Shown here: positions 1-9,194 of the stretch, piece by piece
Position numbering within the stretch: the first letter of the stretch is position 1
Layout: each line of letters starts with the position of its first letter
Origin: Polynucleobacter sp.
GTDB lineage: Bacteria > Pseudomonadota > Gammaproteobacteria > Burkholderiales > Burkholderiaceae
Length of the DNA: 64,000 nucleotides
Assembly: GCA_024642065.1 (NCBI GenBank)
Contig: JAHEBW010000045.1
Location: 186,001-250,000 of the forward strand
Direction: 5' to 3'
The notes under the pieces: generated by a model
The model's input: only the letters and a program-made list of their open reading frames with translations
What the model was told of the DNA's origin: nothing
Database searches by the model: none
Translations under genes and position numbers: made by a program

Positions 1-679
<679 letters not shown>

Positions 680-704
680 TCAAGCATTGCGTCTTTTAGC
701 TAGT

Positions 705-1304
705 TTATATCGCTTTAGGTGCTAATAAGCTACCTGTTGCTATCCCGGAGCGTATGGTACGCTGAATTTCCCATAAATCGCCATATTCAGGGATATCTTT
801 TAGTAAATTTTCAGGAATAACTGTTTTAGGGTGTTCTATATAGATATAAGAACCCTCATCTTTCCTGGTAAGCCTTGAAGCCTCTGTGAGAGCCTTCAAA
901 AATATGCCCTCATTGGCAAACGGAGGGTCAATAAAAGTAACGTCAATAGAATTAGCTGGCAATCGTGCGCTATGAGCAATAGCATCCGTCTTAATGATCT
1001 CGATAGACCCTAGCTTTTCATCATGGCCTAGTGACGCTTGATTCTTTTTAAGGGTATCGCAAGCTTTTGCCGATAACTCAAGCATCAGAACAGATTTTGC
1101 GCCACGAGAAATGGCTTCAAAACCAAGCGCGCCCGTTCCTGAAAACATATCTAAACAAGTTAACCCATCCAAACGCTGACCAAGACAATTGAATAATGTT
1201 TCTCTTGTTCTATCTGCAGTTGGTCTCAATCCCGGAAGATCTGCAACTTGTAATTGTCTTCCGCGCCAATACCCGCCAATAATTCTTACCTTGCCAGAAG
1301 TCAT
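705..1304 (-). CDS. rsmD: 16S rRNA (guanine966-N2)-methyltransferase
   Basis: Methylates G966 of 16S rRNA using SAM during 30S assembly. The protein has 199 residues. SAM-binding motif I is at residues 51-61 (LDMFSGTGALG) and the catalytic DPPF motif of N2-guanine methyltransferases is at 126-129. The start overlaps the stop of the upstream M16 gene by four bases (ATGA type), so translation is likely coupled. coaD follows on the same strand. Confidence 0.95.
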   Translation of the reverse strand: MTSGKVRIIGGYWRGRQLQVADLPGLRPTADRTRETLFNCLGQRLDGLTCLDMFSGTGALGFEAISRGAKSVLMLELSAKACDTLKKNQASLGHDEKLGSIEIIKTDAIAHSARLPANSIDVTFIDPPFANEGIFLKALTEASRLTRKDEGSYIYIEHPKTVIPENLLKDIPEYGDLWEIQRTIRSGIATGSLLAPKAI

Positions 1305-2620
1305 GGCGCCCCAACAATAACAGTCACCAACTTATCCATATCCAAATGTTTTTTATATGCAGCAATTACTTGCTCTTTAGTTACTGAACTTAATTGTTTT
1401 GTCCAAGTATCAAGGGTATCTAAAGGCAAATCATTCCAAGCAATACTTGCCACGTTATCTAGAATTTTTTTATTGCTATCAATTCTGAGTGGGAAACCAT
1501 TCACTAAATTATTCTTGGCTGCAAGCATCTCTGTATCAGATGGCCCAGATTCAATGAAATCAGAAATAGTTTTTTTCATGACTTCCACAGATAAATCCGC
1601 CTGCTCCTTTTTAGTTTGCATACCAGCAACAAATGGACCGACTTGACGTCCTGGAGATACATAGCTGTAAACGCTATATGCAAGCCCTCTTTTTTCACGA
1701 ACCTCTTTAGTCAAACGGGAAACAAATCCACCGCCCCCCAAGACATAGTTACCAACCAACATAGGAAAGTAGTCAGGATTTTTTCTCGCAATTGTTGGCA
1801 TCCCCATAGAAATATGAGCTTGCTGAGCAGAATGAGGGATTTTGATGACTTGCTGCTTGGCATCTTTCTTCTCAAACAAGTTCACCTCTGGGGCCATTGT
1901 TATAACTTTAGCCTCAGCAGGTAAGGTAGACATGAGCTTACTCACTAATACATCAGCATCTTGGCGAGTGATATCACCAACAATAGTTATCTTTGAACCT
2001 TTCACAGCATATCTCGCCGCATAAAAATGACGGGCATCAGCATCTGTAATGGCCTGAATAGTTTCAACGGTGATGGATTTTCCAAATGGATGTTGACCAT
2101 ACATTTGTCGATCAAATTCTTTACTAAGAATAACCTCAGGCTTTAAGTCAGATTCTTTAATGGCAGCGATAGTTCTAGCTTTTTCTCTTGCAAGAATATG
2201 TTTATCAAACACAGGGGCTTTTAATATTTGCGCAGCCATATTGACTAAAGAATCTCGACGCTGCACATCACTCAATGTCCTTAAGCGCATGCTAGCTTTC
2301 TCCGCACCAGCACTAAAACTCAGGCCCGCACCCAAATCAGCTAAGCGATCAGAGATTTCTGATTCAGAAACTAATTTTCCATCAACTCTTGACCCCTTAT
2401 CAATTAGCCCGGCCGTCATGAAAGCTAAACCCAACTTTTTATCAGGATCTCCTACAGAGCCTGCAAACCAATCAACCTGAATATCAATCATTGGGATTGT
2501 TTTTGCCTCAACCAAATAAACCTTGGCACCATTTGCGTGTGTCCAGTGTTGAATCGGAATACCAGCAAAAGAAATAACTGGGGCAAGTGCACATAAAAAA
2601 GTAAGAAGTATCTTTTTCAT
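1301..2620 (-). CDS. M16 family peptidase-like subunit lacking the zinc site
   Basis: Periplasmic M16B protein of 439 residues. Residues 1-19 look like a Sec signal peptide. Where catalytic M16 members carry HxxEH, this protein has GLAFMTAGLIDKGS, so it cannot bind zinc there. It keeps the C-terminal substrate-binding signature, with REKRGLAYSV around residues 308-317. In heterodimeric bacterial M16B proteases one subunit carries zinc and the other the R/Y pair, and the neighbour at 2622 has the intact HxxEH. The two are therefore probably the halves of one enzyme. It is co-oriented with its partner with one base between them. The substrate is unknown. Confidence 0.9.
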   Translation of the reverse strand: MKKILLTFLCALAPVISFAGIPIQHWTHANGAKVYLVEAKTIPMIDIQVDWFAGSVGDPDKKLGLAFMTAGLIDKGSRVDGKLVSESEISDRLADLGAGLSFSAGAEKASMRLRTLSDVQRRDSLVNMAAQILKAPVFDKHILAREKARTIAAIKESDLKPEVILSKEFDRQMYGQHPFGKSITVETIQAITDADARHFYAARYAVKGSKITIVGDITRQDADVLVSKLMSTLPAEAKVITMAPEVNLFEKKDAKQQVIKIPHSAQQAHISMGMPTIARKNPDYFPMLVGNYVLGGGGFVSRLTKEVREKRGLAYSVYSYVSPGRQVGPFVAGMQTKKEQADLSVEVMKKTISDFIESGPSDTEMLAAKNNLVNGFPLRIDSNKKILDNVASIAWNDLPLDTLDTWTKQLSSVTKEQVIAAYKKHLDMDKLVTVIVGAP

Positions 2621-2621
2621 A

Positions 2622-4034
2622 TTAGTGCCTCATTCCACTTGCGGTAGATGCTTTGGCTGATGGTTTATTAGCTTCAAGAGTTTGCGGATCAAGAATCGCA
2701 ATTGTTAACTGATCATCAACAAAATACTTAGCCACCACAGACTGAATATCTTTTGATGTCACCTTTTGAACATTCGCAAGTATTTCATTTAAATACTTCC
2801 ATGAAATTCCCTCCATCTCTGACATACCAATTTCCATGGCCTGCGCAAAAACAGAATCTCTTTTATAAATCTGAGAAGAAAGTAACTGAGATTTAACTCG
2901 ATTTAATTCGGAATCAGTAACACCTTTGTTTTTAATTTCATTCAAAATTGTTCTGATATTTTTTTCCAAACCATCTAAGCTAGAACTCTTAGTGGGGGTT
3001 GCGCTAATCGTAAAAAGTTGTGGCCCCCTAGCAGCCATGTCATAGGATGCATCAACTGTATTAGCAATCCTTTGATCTCTGACCAACTTTCGATTTAACC
3101 TTGAATTGGCATGCCCATCCAAAATCGCAGATAAAACACTGAGTGCATAAGGTTCAACATTCTCTAATTGACCAGACTCTAACTTAGGCACTTTCCAAGC
3201 CATATGAATATCGGCATTTTCTGCTGGCACTTTTACAACTATCTTCTTAGCTCCGATTTGCGGTATTTCAATCTGAGACTTTCTCTGAGGAAGGCTCTTT
3301 GAAGGAATGCTACCGTAATATTTTTCAGCCAAATCCAAAACTTCTTTAGGGTTTACATCACCAACAACAATCATGACGGCATTGTTGGGGGCATACCAAG
3401 TGTTGTACCAATCAAGCGCATCTTGATAAGTCATATTTTTCAAATCATCCATCCATCCAACAATCGGATTTCGATAGGGTGAATTTGTAAAAGCCGCAGC
3501 CATTAACTGCTCATAGACTACCGCCAGAGAATTGTCATCCGTTCTTAGGCGACGCTCCTCCATGACAACTTGGATTTCTTTTGCAAACTCATCGGCTGAT
3601 ATTTTCAAATTAACCATACGATCAGCTTCGAGAGCCATCATTTTTGGCAAGTGTGATTTTTCAACTTGCTGGAAGTAGGCTGTGTAATCTTTACTAGTAA
3701 ATGCGTTATCGCGTCCACCAACCTCTCCTACTTTTTTAGAGAACTCTCCTGGTTTGAGATGTTTTGTTTCTTTAAACATCATGTGCTCAAGCACATGAGC
3801 AACACCTGTTTTGCCACTGACCTCATCAATTGACCCGGCTTTGTACCAAACCATATGGGCCACAGTTGGAGCACGATGGTCTTCTTTAACAATTAATCTC
3901 AAGCCATTCTTCAAGAGATATTCATGCGTATCTTTTGGCACTTCGGCTTGCGCAATTACATGCGCACTAAGAAAAAGAAAGGTGCTTGCAAGAAAAAATG
4001 GCCAACGGATCGCCAGGGTTGTTAATATGTTCAT
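2622..4034 (-). CDS. M16 family zinc peptidase, catalytic subunit
   Basis: Metallopeptidase of the insulinase/pitrilysin fold, 470 residues. An N-terminal hydrophobic segment (about residues 10-30) suggests export to the periplasm. The zinc motif HVLEH lies at residues 80-84, inside the usual context GVAHVLEHMMFK. Homologues degrade short peptides, and some act in envelope quality control, but no substrate can be assigned here. It is the first gene of the minus-strand unit running through its inactive partner, rsmD and coaD. It starts 21 bases from the divergent ftsY, so any promoter must lie within or beyond the ftsY start. Confidence 0.93.
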   Translation of the reverse strand: MNILTTLAIRWPFFLASTFLFLSAHVIAQAEVPKDTHEYLLKNGLRLIVKEDHRAPTVAHMVWYKAGSIDEVSGKTGVAHVLEHMMFKETKHLKPGEFSKKVGEVGGRDNAFTSKDYTAYFQQVEKSHLPKMMALEADRMVNLKISADEFAKEIQVVMEERRLRTDDNSLAVVYEQLMAAAFTNSPYRNPIVGWMDDLKNMTYQDALDWYNTWYAPNNAVMIVVGDVNPKEVLDLAEKYYGSIPSKSLPQRKSQIEIPQIGAKKIVVKVPAENADIHMAWKVPKLESGQLENVEPYALSVLSAILDGHANSRLNRKLVRDQRIANTVDASYDMAARGPQLFTISATPTKSSSLDGLEKNIRTILNEIKNKGVTDSELNRVKSQLLSSQIYKRDSVFAQAMEIGMSEMEGISWKYLNEILANVQKVTSKDIQSVVAKYFVDDQLTIAILDPQTLEANKPSAKASTASGMRH

Positions 4035-4055
4035 AATTATTGAATTGTATCGGTC

Positions 4056-4946
4056 ATGTTCGGATTACGTAAAACCCTATCAAGCTTATTCTCTAAGCAA
4101 AAAATTGATGAAGAATGGTATGAATCTCTAGAAGAAGCACTTCTTCTAGGGGATGTTGGCATGCATGCCACCCAAAAACTCATTAAACAATTGCGCATAG
4201 AAGCTAAAAATCAAAAAACTGAATCTGTTGATGATCTTAAGTCAATTCTTGCAACTCTTGTTGAGCAGCTACTGAGCAAGCTAGAACGCCCACAGAACCC
4301 TCTCTTAACCACTCCAGCCAAGGGGATAAACCCCCAAGTTTGGCTAATTGTTGGGGTGAATGGTGCCGGCAAAACAACCAGCATTGGCAAGTTCTGCCAT
4401 TACTTCCAAAATAACGGCAAGAAAGTTCTTTTGGGTGCGGGCGATACTTTTAGGGCCGCAGCCCGAGAACAGTTAATTGCTTGGGGAGATAAAAACCAGG
4501 TCGCTGTTATTACTCAACAAAGCGGCGATGCTGCTGCTGTTGCTCATGATGCTGTTCAAGCTGGGCAATCTAGACAAATGGATATCGTCATCATTGACAC
4601 GGCTGGCCGTTTATCCACGCAAGCTCACCTCATGGATGAGCTTAAAAAGGTCAAGCGCGTCATTACAAAGTCCCAAGAAGATGCTCCTCACGAGACCGTT
4701 CTCGTGATTGATGGCAATACCGGCCAAAATGGCTTATCTCAGGTAAAAGCATTTCATGAAGCCTTGGGCCTAACAGCCATTATTGTGACCAAACTAGATG
4801 GCACAGCAAAAGGTGGCATCCTATGCGCCATTGCGGAAGAGATTCCAGAAAACACCCCTAGCGTCCTAGCTATTGGTCTGGGTGAGAAGTTGGCTGATCT
4901 AAAACCATTTAATGCTTCAGATTTCGCCAAAACACTGATTCCATAA
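4056..4946 (+). CDS. ftsY: Signal recognition particle receptor FtsY
   Basis: SRP receptor GTPase that docks ribosome-SRP complexes at the inner membrane. The 296-residue protein has a short N-terminal helical region followed by the NG domain. G1 is at about 100-108 (GVNGAGKTT), followed by DTFRAAAREQL, the DTAGRL G3 motif, and TKLDGTAKGG near residue 246. The long acidic A domain of the E. coli protein is absent, leaving only an amphipathic leader (MFGLRKTLSSLF), as in many minimal FtsY proteins. It is divergent from the M16 pair. The downstream rpoH has its own control signals. Confidence 0.97.
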   Translation: MFGLRKTLSSLFSKQKIDEEWYESLEEALLLGDVGMHATQKLIKQLRIEAKNQKTESVDDLKSILATLVEQLLSKLERPQNPLLTTPAKGINPQVWLIVGVNGAGKTTSIGKFCHYFQNNGKKVLLGAGDTFRAAAREQLIAWGDKNQVAVITQQSGDAAAVAHDAVQAGQSRQMDIVIIDTAGRLSTQAHLMDELKKVKRVITKSQEDAPHETVLVIDGNTGQNGLSQVKAFHEALGLTAIIVTKLDGTAKGGILCAIAEEIPENTPSVLAIGLGEKLADLKPFNASDFAKTLIP

Positions 4947-4951
4947 GATTT

Positions 4952-4980
4952 TTAATCTATATTAATCATGGGGTTATAAT
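4952..4980 (+). promoter_or_regulatory. Predicted sigma-70 type promoter of rpoH
   Basis: A perfect TATAAT lies at 4975-4980. A weak -35 (TTAATC, 4952-4957) sits 17 bases upstream. The predicted start point falls near 4987, inside the CIRCE element, so HrcA binding would block initiation. The -10 is clear and the -35 is a poor match. Confidence 0.55.
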
Positions 4981-4984
4981 GATA

Positions 4985-5011
4985 TTAGCACTCACATTGC
5001 AAGAGTGCTAA
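4985..5011 (+). promoter_or_regulatory. Perfect CIRCE element (HrcA operator) before rpoH
   Basis: The sequence TTAGCACTC, nine spacer bases, then GAGTGCTAA matches the CIRCE consensus at every arm position. It starts five bases after the TATAAT box and ends ten bases before the rpoH ATG. HrcA is the known CIRCE-binding heat-shock repressor. Its gene is not in this window. Confidence 0.92.
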
Positions 5012-5020
5012 TATATAAGT

Positions 5021-5884
5021 ATGACAAACATGAATGCCCTTATTCCGATGCAATTAAATGTAGGTAGCTTAGACGCCTACATTTCTAGCGTTAATCGTCT
5101 GCCGATGCTCAGCGCGGCCGATGAGGTGCGTCTTGCTCGCGAGTTTCGTGATCATGAAAATCTGGATGCAGCTCGCACACTAGTTATGTCACACCTCAGA
5201 TTGGTGGTTTCAATTGCTCGTCAATATTTGGGCTATGGACTACCACACGCTGACTTAATTCAAGAAGGCAATATCGGTCTCATGAAAGCCGTTAAACGCT
5301 ATGATCCTGAACAAGGAACGCGTTTGGTGACTTATTCAATCCACTGGATCAAAGCAGAGATTCATGAGTACATTCTTCGTAATTGGAGAATGGTAAAAAT
5401 TGCCACAACAAAAGCTCACAGAAAACTTTTCTTTAATCTACGCAGCAATAAACCAAGCTTAAATGCATTGTCTCCTAGCGAAATCGCTAACCTTGCTCAA
5501 GCATTGGATGTACGCCAAGAAGATGTAAGAGAGATGGAAAAACGCCTATCGGGTGGCGATATTGCTATTGAGTCAAATGACTCTTCTGATGACGAAGCAT
5601 TTGCTCCAATTAACTGGTTATCTGATGACCGTTATGAACCATCTCAAATTTTGGCTCAACAAGAGAAGCGTGACCTCCAAGGCCCTGGCATTGATAAAGC
5701 TCTAGCAAGCCTTGATGAACGCAGCAGAAAAATTGTTTTAGACCGCTGGTTAAATGTATCTGATGATGGATCTGGCGCAAGTACATTGCATGATCTTGCT
5801 GCTGAATTCAATATTTCAGCTGAGCGTGTTCGCCAAATTGAAGCGGCTGCTCTTAAAAAAATGAAGTTGGCTCTTACAGCCTAA
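5021..5884 (+). CDS. rpoH: RNA polymerase heat-shock sigma factor sigma-32
   Basis: Alternative sigma factor directing transcription of chaperone and protease genes. The 287-residue protein has region 2 (HLRLVVSIARQYLGYG, then DLIQEGNIGLMKAVKRYDP), the RpoH box region (HRKLFFNLRSNK, near residue 128) that separates sigma-32 from other group 3 sigmas, and a C-terminal region 4 helix-turn-helix (FNISAERVRQIEAAALKKM). I used the first ATG at 5021; an in-frame ATG at 5030 is also possible. Neither has a good Shine-Dalgarno. The only purine run, AAGAG at 5001-5005, is partly inside CIRCE. Transcription appears repressible by HrcA, which links the two heat-shock systems. Confidence 0.97.
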   Translation: MTNMNALIPMQLNVGSLDAYISSVNRLPMLSAADEVRLAREFRDHENLDAARTLVMSHLRLVVSIARQYLGYGLPHADLIQEGNIGLMKAVKRYDPEQGTRLVTYSIHWIKAEIHEYILRNWRMVKIATTKAHRKLFFNLRSNKPSLNALSPSEIANLAQALDVRQEDVREMEKRLSGGDIAIESNDSSDDEAFAPINWLSDDRYEPSQILAQQEKRDLQGPGIDKALASLDERSRKIVLDRWLNVSDDGSGASTLHDLAAEFNISAERVRQIEAAALKKMKLALTA

Positions 5885-5890
5885 AACTCT

Positions 5891-5922
5891 TGATTGGGCT
5901 ACTCGCCCAATCAATCATTTTT
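5891..5922. terminator. Bidirectional terminator between rpoH and the SCO gene
   Basis: A perfect nine-base stem (TGATTGGGC at 5891-5899, loop TACTC, GCCCAATCA at 5905-5913) is followed by ATCATTTTT on the plus strand. An A-rich stretch on the other side gives a U tract for the minus strand. It lies between convergent genes and can end both the rpoH transcript and the SURF1-ctaA-ctaB-SCO transcript. Confidence 0.85.
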
Positions 5923-5932
5923 CCCCAACAAA

Positions 5933-6538
5933 TTACTTGAGTAACTTTGCCAAATCTTCAGCGATTGGCTTAGGTCCCTGTTGATGTTTCAAGAACAAGC
6001 GTAATGTTCCGTTGGTATCAAATACATAGCTGCCAGCTGTATGGTCAATCGTGTAACTTGTAGGAGATTTTCCAGGAACCTTGCTATAAAAAACTTTGAA
6101 GTCCTTGGTTACCTTCTCCAAGTCAGCCGCTGATGCAGGTCGCATACCTAGAAACCTCTCATCAAATGATGGCACATACTCAGATAATAATTTTTGAGTA
6201 TCTCTATCTGGGTCAACAGTTACAAATACAACCTGAACTCTGCTGGCATCCTTGCCAAGCAAACTCATCACACCCTGCATCTCTGTCATTGTTGTTGGGC
6301 AAACGTCTGGACACTGTGTGTATCCAAAAAACATCACCACCAATTTACCTTTGAAATCGCCAAGCTGCCTTTGTTGACCATGGTGATCAATCAAAGAGAA
6401 ATCTTTACCAAAGGCTTTACTACCAGTGATATCCACATTATTAAATTTCAAGGCTTGTTGTGAGCACGCGAACAAAAAAGTACTAGCCAACAAGGTAAAG
6501 ATTGTTTTAATGAATATCGAGGTGATATTTTTATTCAT
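5933..6538 (-). CDS. SCO1/SenC-type copper chaperone lipoprotein
   Basis: Delivers copper to, or keeps reduced, the CuA site of cytochrome oxidase subunit II in the periplasm. The 201-residue protein has a lipoprotein signal with lipobox ending at Cys25. The copper-binding CxxxC is C76-P-D-V-C80, and the third ligand is the histidine in TIDHTAG near residue 166. It is the last gene of the run SURF1, SCO-like protein, ctaA, ctaB, SCO, two bases after ctaB, and ends at the terminator at 5891. Confidence 0.94.
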   Translation of the reverse strand: MNKNITSIFIKTIFTLLASTFLFACSQQALKFNNVDITGSKAFGKDFSLIDHHGQQRQLGDFKGKLVVMFFGYTQCPDVCPTTMTEMQGVMSLLGKDASRVQVVFVTVDPDRDTQKLLSEYVPSFDERFLGMRPASAADLEKVTKDFKVFYSKVPGKSPTSYTIDHTAGSYVFDTNGTLRLFLKHQQGPKPIAEDLAKLLK

Positions 6539-6540
6539 AG

Positions 6541-7422
6541 TTATAAGTAGTGATCAATTAGCAAAGCCGCAAACAACAAAGATAAATAAATAATTGAGAA
6601 TCTAAAAGTTTTCTTCGCCAATTCGTCACTGTAATTTCTATATAGAGCGATCGAATAGGCCAAAAATAGGAAGCCTAAGATTAGTGCACACGCTAAATAA
6701 AAATAACCGCTCATTTGGTAAATGAAAGGCAATATCGTTGCTGCAATTAAGATCAACGTGTACAAGAGAATATGCAACAAGGTAAAACTTTCGCCATGCG
6801 TTACTGGCAACATAGGTAAACCAGATTGCTTATAGTCTTCACGACGATAAAGCGCTAGTGCCCAAAAATGGGGTGGCGTCCACGTAAAAATAATTAAGAC
6901 TAATAGCCAGGCTTCTGCAGGAAAGTCATTAGCTACTGCCGCCCATCCTAAAGCTGGAGGCATTGCACCAGACAGACCGCCAATCACAATATTTTGTGGT
7001 GTCGCGGGCTTCAATAACAGCGTATAAATAATGGCATAGCCAATAAAGGTTGCGGCAGTCGCCCACATTGTTAAAGGATTAGCAAAGTGCCACAACAGGG
7101 CCATACCAATTGCACCAATGATCAATGCAAAAATAATAATTTGTAAATCGCTAAGTGCGCCAGTTGCTGATGGCCGCCAAGCAGTCCTTCGCATCTTGGC
7201 ATCAACTTTTTGTTCAACTAAGCAATTAACTGCAAATGCTGCGCCAGCCAATAACCAAATACCTAGGGAGCCCCCGATTAGTATTGGCCAAGGCACCATT
7301 CCAGGTGTGGCCAAGAACATGCCAATAATCGCGCAGAACACAGCCAGCTGTGTAACACGAGGCTTAGTGAGCGCCCAATATTGACGCCATTTAGGCATGA
7401 CTTGAAGCTCTTGTTTAGACAC
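6541..7422 (-). CDS. ctaB: Protoheme IX farnesyltransferase (heme O synthase)
   Basis: Adds a farnesyl group to heme b, making heme O, the precursor of the heme A used by cytochrome oxidase. It is an integral inner-membrane UbiA-family prenyltransferase with about nine hydrophobic segments. The prenyl-diphosphate site is [12 protein letters not shown] near residue 75. I chose the GTG at 7422 because a perfect AGGAG lies seven bases upstream. The first ATG, at 7437, is five codons further out and has no such site. The start overlaps the end of ctaA by eight bases. Confidence 0.93.
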   Translation of the reverse strand: MSKQELQVMPKWRQYWALTKPRVTQLAVFCAIIGMFLATPGMVPWPILIGGSLGIWLLAGAAFAVNCLVEQKVDAKMRRTAWRPSATGALSDLQIIIFALIIGAIGMALLWHFANPLTMWATAATFIGYAIIYTLLLKPATPQNIVIGGLSGAMPPALGWAAVANDFPAEAWLLVLIIFTWTPPHFWALALYRREDYKQSGLPMLPVTHGESFTLLHILLYTLILIAATILPFIYQMSGYFYLACALILGFLFLAYSIALYRNYSDELAKKTFRFSIIYLSLLFAALLIDHYL

Positions 7423-8533
7423 GTTTGAACTCCTCATACCGCAAGGTCAATAGCCTTACTAAAACAACAATTAAACCCGCGGCTCCACCAGTGTGCAATA
7501 AAGCAGCAACCAAAGGCCAATCCAAAATAATATTACTCATACCTGTTACCAACTGAAGCAAGGCTAAGCCAAGTAAGCTAAATGACCAACGTCTAAGTTG
7601 AGGACTAGCCACAATCATCGCCATCTTCAAGTTTTTAAATGCCACAAATAAAAGAAGGCTAAGACAAACCAATGCTCCTAGACGGTGTGTCCAATGGATC
7701 GCTCGCAAAGCCTCAATGCTTAAAAGTCTACCATCGCCCGTTTTACCCAACTCACGCCAAAGCACAAATCCTTCACTGAACTTCATTGAAGGAAAAATTT
7801 GACCATGACACAAAGGAAAATCATCACAAGCTAATACCGCGTAATTTGTACTGACCCATGCACCAAGAAAAATTTGTACACAGAGAACTATCAAAGCAGC
7901 CCAAACCCACCCTCTACCGGGCTGAGTATCTTTGACTAAATATTGCGACTCGTCAAAAACCAAACCTAATCGCGCAGTGCGATTAGATAAATAAGAAAGG
8001 GCCGCTAAAAGACTTAGGCCCAGCATCAAATGAATTGAAACAATTAGAGGCTGCAACTTAAGCGTTACAGTCCATGCCCCAAATGCTCCTTGAACACATA
8101 CCAGTACCAAGATAAAAGTTGAAATAAGCGCAATTTGATTACCCAATACTTTTCTCTTTGCCCAAGACCAAACAACCATGATGATGATTAGAAACCCAAC
8201 ACCCATAGCAAAGTAACGATGCAACATCTCAATCCATGCTTTGCTAAGAGTTACTGGGCCAGTTGGCATTAAGGACTCTGCTTCACGAATCTGGTTGAGT
8301 GCGGCCAAAGGATTTGATAGCCCATAACAACCTGGCCAATCAGGGCAACCTAATCCTGAGTCAGTTAAACGCGTAAATGCGCCAAACAAAATTAAATCAA
8401 AAGTAAAAAATACTGTTAATAAAACCAAGCGGTGAAAAGTAAAAGATCGGTGACGCCACCACAATAAGAGCAGCAACAATCCACCTACAGCTAAACCAAT
8501 TAGCAATAATTGAATCCAAGCAATTAAGGTCAT
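7415..8533 (-). CDS. ctaA: Heme A synthase (COX15/CtaA)
   Basis: Oxidises the C8 methyl of heme O to the formyl group of heme A in the inner membrane. About 372 residues with eight predicted membrane helices and conserved heme-ligand histidines in EMLHRYFAM and IHWTHRLGA contexts, plus a [10 protein letters not shown] loop with the paired cysteines of the family. I chose the ATG at 8533, just after the upstream stop, with AAGG before it. An upstream ATG at 8557 would add eight residues and overlap the previous gene. It sits between the SCO-like gene and ctaB in the heme A/oxidase assembly operon. Confidence 0.95.
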   Translation of the reverse strand: MTLIAWIQLLLIGLAVGGLLLLLLWWRHRSFTFHRLVLLTVFFTFDLILFGAFTRLTDSGLGCPDWPGCYGLSNPLAALNQIREAESLMPTGPVTLSKAWIEMLHRYFAMGVGFLIIIMVVWSWAKRKVLGNQIALISTFILVLVCVQGAFGAWTVTLKLQPLIVSIHLMLGLSLLAALSYLSNRTARLGLVFDESQYLVKDTQPGRGWVWAALIVLCVQIFLGAWVSTNYAVLACDDFPLCHGQIFPSMKFSEGFVLWRELGKTGDGRLLSIEALRAIHWTHRLGALVCLSLLLFVAFKNLKMAMIVASPQLRRWSFSLLGLALLQLVTGMSNIILDWPLVAALLHTGGAAGLIVVLVRLLTLRYEEFKRV

Positions 8534-8534
8534 C

Positions 8535-9194
8535 TTAACTAGCCTTGCCAATAGCATTCCACTTCAAAAGTTTTTCTAAGTCTTTAGAAAACTTTTTGAA
8601 GTCAGGCGCACCCTTGGTAGTATCGAATCGCATCATCCTATCGGAGCGTGGATCTAATAAGTGAATAGCGCTTCCAGCCTGATCAAGATTTAGCCATTGA
8701 TTTAACTTTTCAGCTTTTGCTTTATCTTGGGGCATTCTGATAATGCTAAAGCCAGCCACTTCCTTGTCATATGCTTTTAAAACATCTGGATGTATTGGTG
8801 CTTGATCAGTTACTAACCATACCAATTGGACACGCTGGCTTTCCTTACCCATTGCAACCCGAACCTGTCTCATTAAATACAGTATAGAAACACATTCATC
8901 ATTGCCCACTTGGCAATTTGCGGCAGGTCTTGCAACTAATAGAGTCCATTTGCCTTGCAAACTAGTGTCAAGAATATCTGCAGGCAATGACTGAACAGGG
9001 GTCACCAACTCACCTACGTTAGTTTTACCGCCTTGAGGCTTAATCACATAAAAAGTAAAGTATGAAGCGATGACAGGAGATGCACAGATCAGCAACAGCA
9101 AAATCATCTGTATGCGTCCACGCTTTGTAGCAGCGTCTATTTTTGGCTTACCTGCCGCCGGAATGAGCGGATCTAAATTCGTATTGTCTGTCAC
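8535..9194 (-). CDS. SCO/thioredoxin-like membrane protein of the oxidase locus
   Basis: Function not established. The 219-residue protein has one membrane segment near residues 25-45 (MILLLLICASPVIASYF) and a periplasmic domain beginning WTLLVARPAANC. Two cysteines six residues apart stand where SCO proteins have CxxxC, and a following RVQLVWLVTD resembles the SCO strand RVQVVFVTVD of the gene at 5933. I infer a degenerate SCO-like thioredoxin fold. The GTG at 9194 is preferred because it overlaps the SURF1 stop as GTGA and has AAGGAA upstream. An ATG at 9311 would lie deep inside SURF1. A role in oxidase assembly is likely from position. Confidence 0.85.
   Translation of the reverse strand: MTDNTNLDPLIPAAGKPKIDAATKRGRIQMILLLLICASPVIASYFTFYVIKPQGGKTNVGELVTPVQSLPADILDTSLQGKWTLLVARPAANCQVGNDECVSILYLMRQVRVAMGKESQRVQLVWLVTDQAPIHPDVLKAYDKEVAGFSIIRMPQDKAKAEKLNQWLNLDQAGSAIHLLDPRSDRMMRFDTTKGAPDFKKFSKDLEKLLKWNAIGKAS

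Noticed and set aside
1254-2480. Several 60-130 residue plus-strand ORFs across rsmD and the inactive M16 gene
   Set aside because: They lie opposite confident genes, have no ribosome sites and no recognisable domains.
1301-2620. M16 gene without HxxEH as a pseudogene
   Set aside because: The frame is full length, the signal peptide and R/Y signature are intact, and the active partner is adjacent.
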